Positions 4,972 through 9,737 of a DNA stretch of 9,737 bases are shown piece after piece. The stretch's first letter is position 1. Every line of letters begins with the position of its first letter. The translations under genes and the position numbers were made by a program. This DNA is from JBGOTP01 sp041476545 (GTDB lineage: Bacteria > Acidobacteriota > Vicinamibacteria > Vicinamibacterales > CAVVIG01): positions 1-9,737 of the forward strand of contig JBGOTP010000187.1 in assembly GCA_041476545.1 (NCBI GenBank), read 5' to 3'. The notes beneath the pieces were generated by a model. It worked only from the letters and a program-made list of their open reading frames with translations, was not told the origin of the DNA and did not search any database.

Positions 4972-6928
4972 GGCGCCCGAGCTAAAGCTCGGGCCTACGG
5001 GAGCGCCTCTCAAAGCGCGCGCCGACGCGCACGCCATGTCCCCGCTGCCGCCTGCGCTTTCGTCCATGTGGCGGCTGTGCAAGCTCGGGTACCGTCACGA
5101 GCCCGGACTGATGCTCACGTCGTTCCTGCTGGCCCTGCTCTCGGCCGTGCCGGATGCGCTGCTTGCGCTGTGGCTCAAGCTGCTGGGAGACGGCCTGCTC
5201 GGCCACCGCCCCGGCCTCGTGCGCATTGCCGCCGTCGGCCTGGGCGTCTCGGCGACGGCCACGTGGTTTCTGCGAACCGTCAGCACGCGCGTGCAGCGAA
5301 CATTCCGCGACAAGGTGACGATTGCGCTCGAGTCGCACGTGGCGACGCTCCTCGCCTCGGTCGCCACCATCGAGCATCACGAGCGCCCAGATTATCTCGA
5401 TCGGCTGTCGGTACTGCGTAATCAGATCTTCATGCTCGATCACATGTACATGTCGGTGTTCTCCACAGGCGGATGGATCGTGCGCCTCGGCATCACCGTG
5501 ACCCTGCTCGCCTCGATTCACCCCGCGCTCATGCTGCTTGCCGTGTTCGCGGTGCCAACCGTGCTCACGTCCACGTGGCGGCCTGCCGTGGAGCGCGCGG
5601 CGCAGGAGCAGGGCGCGCAAGCCAGCCGCCTGTCGCGTCATCTCTTTACGATGGCGACGACGGCGGCGCCGGGGAAAGAGGTGCGCGTGATCGGCCTCGG
5701 GCCGCGCCTTGCGGCGCAACGTCGAGAGGTCTGGGAACACTGGTATGGCCCCGTGGCGAGCGCGCGATGGGGTTCGGCATGGTGGCACACCGGGGCGTGG
5801 GCGGTGTTTGGCGGCGCGTATGTCGGCGCGGTAGTGTTCGTGTCGTCGGTTCTCCACGCAACGCCCGGCAACGTGCTGCTGGTGCTCGCGGCCGGAGCGC
5901 GGCTGTCGTTTTACATCGGCGCCACGGTCGGCGAAATTGGATTCCTGCGTGGCGTCTGGATGGACAGCTCGCGGCGCCTCGCATGGCTCGAAGACTACGC
6001 GGCGTCTCTCACAGCGTCGGCCGACAGACCCGCGCCCGCCAGTCTGCTCGAGGGCATTCGTCTCGATCACGTGTCATTTGCGTATCCCGGCACGACGCGT
6101 CTTGTCCTGGACGACGTTTCGTTGACGCTGCCCGCGGGCGCAGTCGTGGCGATCGTCGGCGAGAATGGCGCCGGAAAGACGACGCTCGTGAAGCTGCTGG
6201 CGAAGATGTATGAGCCGTCATCCGGGGCGATTTTCGTCAACGACACGCCGCTCGCGCGCGTGGCCGCCGACGAGTGGCGGTCGCGCATGGCGGGGGCCTT
6301 TCAGGATTTCTTCCGCTTCGAGTTCCGGGCGGGCCACACGGTGGGCGTGGGCGATGTGCTGCGGATGGACGATGTCCCAGCGGTGACGGCGGCAGTCGAT
6401 CGGGCGGGTGCGAGCGATGTGATCGCGCGCCTGCCGCTCGGACTCGAGACGCAGCTTGGTCCCACGTGGCCGCAGGGTGTGGAGGTGTCGTTTGGTCAGT
6501 GGCAGAAGCTGGCACTCGCACGCGGCTTCATGCGCGAGCGTCCGCTGCTGTTGGTACTCGACGAGCCGACCGCGGCGCTCGACGCCGAGACCGAGCACGC
6601 GCTCTTCGAGCGCTATGCGGCGGCCGCTCGATCGTCTGTGGGGTCCGGCTTCAGCCGGACCGACAATCCGGCTAAAGCCGGACCCCGCGCCTCACATGGC
6701 GACGCCGAAGGCACCCCACATGGCGACGCCGGAGGCGGCGCAATAAATGCCGCCACCGGCCGCATCATTTTATTGGTCTCGCACCGCTTCTCCACCGTCC
6801 GCATGGCCGATCTCATCGTCGTGCTCGACGGCGCCCGGCTCGTGGAAGTGGGATCGCACGAGGAGCTGATGGCCAAGGGCGGACAGTACTCGGAGCTGTA
6901 CCGCATCCAGGCCGCCGCGTATCGCTGA
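4958..6928 (+). CDS. ABC exporter half-transporter, subunit 2, with in-frame repeat insertion
   Basis: 656 residues, same architecture as the upstream subunit: hydrophobic segments near 51-77, 87-108, 168-187, 189-206, 277-299 and 304-328, then an NBD with Walker A GENGAGKTT (401-409, K407), Q449 in AFQDF, signature VSFGQ (510-514), Walker B LLLVLDE (D535, E536) and H609 in VSHRFSTV. The signature has Phe where subunit 1 has Gly (SFGQ against SGGQ), so the composite ATP site that uses it may differ. Walker B Glu to H-loop His spans 73 residues against 31 in subunit 1: about 42 extra residues (~557-599), encoded by a palindromic element and a 24-nt duplication. The ATG at 4958 overlaps the upstream stop by 14 nt and gives ~26 N-terminal residues that read through another palindrome; ATG 5036 is the alternative start but lacks a ribosome binding site. 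Frame is intact throughout. Confidence 0.9.
   Translation: MTPSKAPELKLGPTGAPLKARADAHAMSPLPPALSSMWRLCKLGYRHEPGLMLTSFLLALLSAVPDALLALWLKLLGDGLLGHRPGLVRIAAVGLGVSATATWFLRTVSTRVQRTFRDKVTIALESHVATLLASVATIEHHERPDYLDRLSVLRNQIFMLDHMYMSVFSTGGWIVRLGITVTLLASIHPALMLLAVFAVPTVLTSTWRPAVERAAQEQGAQASRLSRHLFTMATTAAPGKEVRVIGLGPRLAAQRREVWEHWYGPVASARWGSAWWHTGAWAVFGGAYVGAVVFVSSVLHATPGNVLLVLAAGARLSFYIGATVGEIGFLRGVWMDSSRRLAWLEDYAASLTASADRPAPASLLEGIRLDHVSFAYPGTTRLVLDDVSLTLPAGAVVAIVGENGAGKTTLVKLLAKMYEPSSGAIFVNDTPLARVAADEWRSRMAGAFQDFFRFEFRAGHTVGVGDVLRMDDVPAVTAAVDRAGASDVIARLPLGLETQLGPTWPQGVEVSFGQWQKLALARGFMRERPLLLVLDEPTAALDAETEHALFERYAAAARSSVGSGFSRTDNPAKAGPRASHGDAEGTPHGDAGGGAINAATGRIILLVSHRFSTVRMADLIVVLDGARLVEVGSHEELMAKGGQYSELYRIQAAAYR
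4975..4994. repeat. REP-like palindrome with GCTAAAGC-type core at the ABC gene junction
   Basis: A perfect palindrome of 9-bp arms: GCCCGAGCT (4975-4983), AA, AGCTCGGGC (4986-4994). Outer arms AGGCGC (4971-4976) and GCGCCT (5003-5008) can pair around it. It begins 3 nt after the stop of subunit 1 and lies between the two possible starts of subunit 2, so it is either translated (residues ~7-13) or forms an intercistronic mRNA hairpin. The same style of core recurs at 6671-6678. Confidence 0.75.
6640..6686. repeat. Double REP-like palindromic element inside the ABC subunit 2 gene
   Basis: Two adjacent hairpins: GGTCCGGCT/AGCCGGACC (6642-6650, 6653-6661) and TCCGGCT/AGCCGGA (6667-6673, 6676-6682). 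The outer ends form a further perfect 11-bp inverted repeat, GGGGTCCGGCT (6640-6650) with AGCCGGACCCC (6676-6686). This two-hairpin layout resembles REP/BIME elements. It is read in frame as part of the extra segment between Walker B and the H-loop. Confidence 0.85.
6693..6736. repeat. 24-nt-period direct repeat inside the ABC subunit 2 insertion
   Basis: CACATGGCGACGCCGAAGGC (6693-6712) recurs at 6717-6736 with one change (GAAGGC to GGAGGC). The period of 24 nt adds exactly eight codons and so keeps the frame, giving HGDAEG and HGDAGG in the protein. Confidence 0.85.
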
Positions 6929-7016
6929 CGAACGTGTCCTTCTCGATCATCGCCGGCCGCACGGTTGTGCTCGGTGTGCAGACGAAGAGCCGGCACCGTG
7001 GCTCCCGCGACCGGCG

Positions 7017-7916
7017 CTATGGTTTTCGCGGTCGTCGCTCTCTGCCCGTCGAGACCGCCGCGCTCTTGTCCACGTTGGCGTCCAATCTGGCGGCCAGCGG
7101 CGCGAACCCGGGTGTGGGACCGTTCCAGCGCAGTTCGTCAACGGATTCGAAGAGCGGAACGTCGTGTCGGAGCGTGGCGAGGTCCCGGAAGAGAAACGCC
7201 TGCTCGCGGTCACGCGCGAAGGTCCGCGCCAGGGCCTCCACGTTGGTCGCGTTCACGCGCGATTCGCGCCACGCGCGCCAGTCTTCCGGGATCGATTCAA
7301 GATGGCCGTACACCGCGAGGACCGCCGCGCTGGACTTGGCACCCCATCCGGGCAGGCCCGGGAATCCATCCGCCGCGTCGCCCACGAGCGCCAGGTAGTC
7401 GGGGATCGACTCGGGCGGCACACCGAACTTCGCGACGACGCCGGCTTCATCGCGGAACTCGCGCGTACGGCGATTCAGCTGCACGACGCGCGTGCCGCGC
7501 ACGCATTGGGACAGGTCCTTGTCCGGCGTGCAAATCACGACGCGATGCACACGTGCATCGCGAGCTGCCGCGGCTGCCGCCGATGCCAGCGCATCGTCTG
7601 CCTCGAACTCGACCATCGGCCAGATGACGACGCCCAGCGCGGACATCGCCTCTTCGAGCAACGGGAACTGCGCGAGGAGATCCGGCTCAATACCCTCGCT
7701 GGTCTTGTACCCGGGCCACAGCTGATTCCTGAACGACTCGATGACGTGGTCAGTCGCCATGCCGATGTGCGTCGTGCCAAAGTGCATCATGCCGAGCATG
7801 GACGCAATCACGCCGCGCACGGCCGCGACTTCGCGGCCATCGCGATCCCGTACGGACGGAAGGGCGTAGTAGTGGCGGAAGAGCTCGTAGGTTCCGTCGA
7901 TGAGATGGACGTCCAC
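7017..7916 (-). CDS. Stand-alone PolA-type 5'-3' exonuclease / flap nuclease
   Basis: A 299-residue protein matching the N-terminal 5'-3' exonuclease domain of DNA polymerase I, without polymerase. These enzymes use two Mg2+ to remove 5' ends or flaps from DNA, as in Okazaki-fragment processing and repair. Visible metal-binding motifs: D7 in LIDGTYELFR, EADD (105-108), D132 and D134 in TPDKDLSQ, and D180/D183 in LVGDAADGFPGLPGWG, which leads into the helix-hairpin-helix-type GLPGWGAKSSAAVL (187-200). SFRNQLWPGYK (61-71) corresponds to the conserved FR...YK DNA-contact segment. All expected acidic residues are present, so it should be active. The start is GTG at 7916; a TAG closes the frame three codons upstream. 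A 29-codon ORF ends 15 nt before it. It is convergent with the ABC operon, leaving 88 nt without a clear terminator. Confidence 0.9.
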   Translation of the reverse strand: MDVHLIDGTYELFRHYYALPSVRDRDGREVAAVRGVIASMLGMMHFGTTHIGMATDHVIESFRNQLWPGYKTSEGIEPDLLAQFPLLEEAMSALGVVIWPMVEFEADDALASAAAAAARDARVHRVVICTPDKDLSQCVRGTRVVQLNRRTREFRDEAGVVAKFGVPPESIPDYLALVGDAADGFPGLPGWGAKSSAAVLAVYGHLESIPEDWRAWRESRVNATNVEALARTFARDREQAFLFRDLATLRHDVPLFESVDELRWNGPTPGFAPLAARLDANVDKSAAVSTGRERRPRKP

Positions 7917-7931
7917 GGGCGGTGGCTACGC

Positions 7932-8021
7932 TCAGCCGAGACCGGCCTCGCCCAGGAGCAACGCCGCGCGCACGCGCGCCCAGTCAGCACCGTCGTGCTG
8001 TTTCAGGAATGAGTCAAACAT
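7932..8021 (-). CDS. Possible 29-aa leader ORF upstream of the exonuclease
   Basis: ATG at 8021 opens a 29-codon frame beginning MFDSFLKQHDGADWARVR and ending GEAGLG before TGA, 15 nt before the exonuclease GTG. I know no family for it. It reads as one amphipathic helix with no signal peptide. The -10-like TATACT at 8033-8038 lies 11 nt before its ATG, as in the other short-leader starts here, and there is no other promoter candidate between it and the exonuclease. It may be a small protein, a coupling leader, or a degraded remnant; coding status is uncertain. Confidence 0.4.
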   Translation of the reverse strand: MFDSFLKQHDGADWARVRAALLLGEAGLG

Positions 8022-8032
8022 CGTGGACGGCG

Positions 8033-8038
8033 AGTATA
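8033..8038 (-). promoter_or_regulatory. -10-like box (TATACT) for the 29-aa ORF and exonuclease
   Basis: Minus-strand GTTATACT, the same octamer found before the first ABC gene, ends 11 nt before the ATG at 8021. Transcription would start about 5 nt upstream of that ATG. No -35 consensus and no Shine-Dalgarno site are visible. Confidence 0.45.
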
Positions 8039-8121
8039 ACCGGCGACCGATCCGGTCGGCGATATCTGGGCCGGTCGCGTGTCTTGCCCAAGAAGTCGCA
8101 CGCGTCAAGCCCTGGCTGCCT

Positions 8122-8127
8122 TACACT
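8122..8127 (+). promoter_or_regulatory. -10-like box (TACACT) for a leaderless start at 8134
   Basis: TACACT within TTACACT is followed by exactly 6 nt and then GTG at 8134. A transcription start 7 nt after the box coincides with the G of GTG, the geometry of leaderless genes. No Shine-Dalgarno site is present and the -35 region is unremarkable. Confidence 0.45.
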
Positions 8128-8133
8128 TCCCAA

Positions 8134-9096
8134 GTGGACAAACGTAGGCGCAATCTCAATTACGTGCTCGCGTTCTTGCTGGCCGTGTCGGCGTCCGCTT
8201 CCGCGCAGACTGGAGTGGAGGGCACCTGGCAAGCGCAGCCTCCGCCTCCCGGACAGACATGGACGATGGTACTCATCGTGGACGGAGCCACGGTAGGCGG
8301 CTCGGTCACTTCGTGCGGGTCCACGCGTGTGAGTCAGATCTACGACGGCTCGATTGCAGGAAATACCATCATGTTCAAGTGCAAGAGTCCCGATGGCGAT
8401 CGCACGTTGGCGTTCACGGGACGGATCGGCAATGAGGAGATTGCGTTCACCTACCAAGGGCAGGTTCGGGACGGCGGCACGCCTTTCTTTTTGGCGGACA
8501 AGATGTTTGGCCCCACGGCTCCGCCGCAATTCACGGCGAAACGCGTTTCGAAGGCCGTGCCCCTGATAAATGGCACACAACAAGCGGGTGCGGCGGAGCT
8601 GAAACGAAGGGCAAATGAGCAGTACGAGGCACTCCTTCAGTTGATTGATCCCGATCTGCTGAAGCGCGCTGCAGAGAAGGGAATCTACAAGCGCGAAGAC
8701 TACCCCGTGCTCCGCAGCATGAATCCCTTCTTCATTCGCGGAGACTTCAATGGCGATGGCAAGACGGACCTCGCCTTCTGGGTGACGCAGCGGTCCAGCG
8801 GTCTCACAGGCGTAGCGGTCATCCACAGCACTCTCGACAAGGTGTACTACTTGGGAGCCGGACATGACGAGTACGGACACTTCGAGAAACCCGGGGAGGT
8901 TTCAGCAGATGCATGGACCGTGCTTCCCGTGGGAACTGTCTCGGGTGCTTTCAACACTATTCCCGCGATCGGCGCGATCGCGGAAAGGCCGTTCACCTTC
9001 CGGCGCGAAACGCTCGAGTTCGACTGGCTTGGCAAGGCTTCCTTTGTGTATTACTGGGCGAACGGCCGGTACTGGATGATCGTGACTGGCGATTAA
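8134..9096 (+). CDS. Secreted two-part protein with a DxNxDGKxD motif, function unknown
   Basis: 320 residues if started at GTG 8134. This start gives a textbook Sec signal peptide: a basic stretch (DKRRRNLN), a hydrophobic core (YVLAFLLAVSASA) and a likely cut at ASA|QTG after residue 24; the frame is open further upstream but codes for arginine-rich nonsense that would bury the signal. Residues ~28-145 look like a small beta-rich domain (GVEGTWQ..., repeated GSV/GSI...G strands, FTGRIGNEEIAFTYQGQV). A charged helical linker follows, then a C-terminal domain with DFNGDGKTDLAFW (D204, N206, D208, D212), a loop typical of Ca2+-binding FG-GAP/EF-hand-like motifs, and repeated hydrophobic strands to the end. 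No enzyme motif is evident. Probably periplasmic or extracellular; I cannot name a family. It lies 50 nt upstream of a small membrane-protein gene on the same strand. Confidence 0.8.
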   Translation: MDKRRRNLNYVLAFLLAVSASASAQTGVEGTWQAQPPPPGQTWTMVLIVDGATVGGSVTSCGSTRVSQIYDGSIAGNTIMFKCKSPDGDRTLAFTGRIGNEEIAFTYQGQVRDGGTPFFLADKMFGPTAPPQFTAKRVSKAVPLINGTQQAGAAELKRRANEQYEALLQLIDPDLLKRAAEKGIYKREDYPVLRSMNPFFIRGDFNGDGKTDLAFWVTQRSSGLTGVAVIHSTLDKVYYLGAGHDEYGHFEKPGEVSADAWTVLPVGTVSGAFNTIPAIGAIAERPFTFRRETLEFDWLGKASFVYYWANGRYWMIVTGD

Positions 9097-9133
9097 CGCA
9101 CGCGACCGGACATGCGAGCCCCTTCGTCGGGCG

Positions 9134-9139
9134 TATCAT
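9134..9139 (+). promoter_or_regulatory. Possible -10 box (TATCAT) for the small membrane protein
   Basis: TATCAT is followed by 7 nt and then ATG at 9147, again leaderless geometry. The hexamer overlaps the other candidate ATG at 9138, so if the box is real the later ATG is the start. No -35 is recognisable. Confidence 0.3.
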
Positions 9140-9146
9140 GAACAGC

Positions 9147-9470
9147 ATGGTTGGGCCGTCCGTGCTGACGAAGCGCCAGGTGCGACTCGCCTACGCCGTG
9201 GGCGTGACGGCGGATGTGATGCAGCTGGCCCTCGGTCCCCTCGGCTGGGCGGGCACTGATGAAACGATCGATATCGCCGCGATGATCATGATTTCGCGGC
9301 TCATCGGCTTTCACTACCTGCTCCTGCCCGCCTTTGTCCTCGAATTCCTGCCGATGGCCGATCTGCTCCCCACCTGGACAGCCTGCGTGGCGCTCGTCGT
9401 CTTGCTCCGCCGCAGACAGGAAGCCGCGGCGCATCCCCCGCCCGGGCCAGGCCCGGTTATTGATGTCTAA
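9147..9470 (+). CDS. Small integral membrane protein (about 107 aa)
   Basis: Starts MVGPSVLTKRQVRLAYAVGV from ATG 9147, or three codons earlier from ATG 9138; neither has a ribosome binding site. Hydrophobic segments are visible: LAYAVGVTADVMQLALGPLGW, IDIAAMIMISRLIGFHYLLL running into PAFVLEFLPMADLLP, and WTACVALVVLLRR, giving about three or four short helices. The tail RRRQEAAAHPPPGPGPVIDV is basic then proline-rich and should be cytoplasmic by the positive-inside rule. I have the impression of a recurring acidobacterial small membrane protein with the same FVLEFLP...D.LPTWT core, but know no function or family name. Its last codons overlap the stop of the convergent dehydrogenase gene. Confidence 0.7.
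   Translation: MVGPSVLTKRQVRLAYAVGVTADVMQLALGPLGWAGTDETIDIAAMIMISRLIGFHYLLLPAFVLEFLPMADLLPTWTACVALVVLLRRRQEAAAHPPPGPGPVIDV
9442..9456. repeat. GC-rich inverted repeat near the convergent gene ends
   Basis: CCGGGCC (9442-9448), A, GGCCCGG (9450-9456) can fold as a 5-bp stem with a 5-nt loop. It lies in the last codons of the small membrane protein and about 11 nt past the stop of the minus-strand dehydrogenase. There is no T-tract on the minus strand and only TTATT on the plus strand, so terminator function is doubtful. Confidence 0.3.
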
Positions 9471-9737
9471 TCCCGAAGCGCGAAGGTCGACAGGATGTTG
9501 CCCGCAATCACGGACACATATTGCTTTCCGTCGATCTGGTACGTCATCGGCGGCATGACGATCTGCCCGCCGAGGTTCGTCTTCCACAGGAGCTTGCCGG
9601 TTCGCGCGTCGAGCGCCATGAAGTAACCCTCGCGACCACCGGTGAACAGCAGATCGGACGCCGTCGTCAGCATCCCGGCATCGGTGACATCGAACTGGTC
9701 CAATTTCCACTTCTGCTCGCCGGTCTGCGGATCGAGC
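9467..9737 (-). CDS. PQQ-dependent dehydrogenase (quinoprotein), C-terminal fragment
   Basis: The frame is open to the right edge, so only the last ~89 residues are present, beginning LDPQTGEQKWKLDQFD. Quinoprotein beta-propeller blade signatures are clear: DPQTGEQKW and, after LLFTGGREGYFMA, LDARTGKLLWKTNLGG, each the A.TG...W tryptophan-docking motif. The end IVMPPMTYQIDGKQYVSVIAG...FAL is the usual C-terminus of the methanol/ethanol dehydrogenase-like family. These periplasmic enzymes oxidise alcohols or sugars with pyrroloquinoline quinone and pass electrons to cytochrome c or quinone. The substrate cannot be told because the active-site part lies outside the window. Its TAG shares 3 nt with the convergent gene's end (stops overlap as CTAA). 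Confidence 0.88.
   Translation of the reverse strand, partial: LDPQTGEQKWKLDQFDVTDAGMLTTASDLLFTGGREGYFMALDARTGKLLWKTNLGGQIVMPPMTYQIDGKQYVSVIAGNILSTFALRD

Noticed and set aside
4982..6070. Long minus-strand frame (362 codons) opposite ABC subunit 2
   Set aside because: Antisense to an unmistakable ABC transporter; Arg/His-rich with no domain features.
6929..7016. Possible bidirectional terminator between the ABC operon and the exonuclease
   Set aside because: Only short GC stems such as GAGCC/GGCTC (6987-6991, 7000-7004) without T-tracts; not convincing.
8014..8880. Long minus-strand frame (288 codons) opposite the secreted protein
   Set aside because: Antisense to a gene with a good signal peptide and motif; the minus-strand translation shows no recognisable family.

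Overview
The window is GC-rich, accessory-type chromosomal DNA, probably from an uncultured or soil member of the Acidobacteriota (Vicinamibacteria-like). The grounds are indirect: short interspersed palindromes with a GCTAAAGC core, one of which is translated inside a protein; a quinoprotein dehydrogenase; genes that start a few bases after a -10 box; and secreted or membrane proteins of a style I associate with that phylum. No rRNA, tRNA, transposase, phage gene or CRISPR array is visible.

Layout. (1) 2-487 (+): C-terminal part of an ankyrin-repeat protein, cut by the left edge. (2) 633-2814 (-): four co-directional genes, transcribed as a two-domain VOC (glyoxalase-fold) protein with a histone-H1-like Lys/Ala tail, a small uncharacterised protein, then a VapB-like antitoxin and a VapC-like PIN toxin overlapping by 4 nt. 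The toxin-antitoxin pair has its own TATAAT box inside a 34-bp palindrome, the expected autoregulatory operator. (3) 2815-3177: a divergent intergenic region ending in eleven copies of a 9-bp repeat (consensus CCTGCCCTG). The same repeat is coding in the VOC tail. (4) 3178-6928 (+): two overlapping genes for a heterodimeric ABC exporter. The second gene carries two palindromic elements: one at its 5' end, the other as an in-frame insert of about 42 residues between Walker B and the H-loop. (5) 7017-8021 (-): a stand-alone PolA-type 5'-3' exonuclease preceded by a 29-codon ORF. (6) 8134-9470 (+): a secreted protein with a DxNxDGKxD motif and a small membrane protein. (7) 9467-9737 (-): C-terminus of a PQQ-dependent dehydrogenase, cut by the right edge.

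How the parts relate. The two ABC half-transporters almost certainly act as one exporter; nothing nearby identifies the cargo. VapB and VapC form one toxin-antitoxin module. The other genes show no shared pathway. The less ordinary features are the repeat elements that have entered reading frames, the basic DNA-binding-like tail on a VOC enzyme, and several starts lying about 6-11 nt downstream of a -10-like hexamer without a Shine-Dalgarno site, which suggests leaderless or nearly leaderless mRNAs. I do not see a clearly new multi-gene system.
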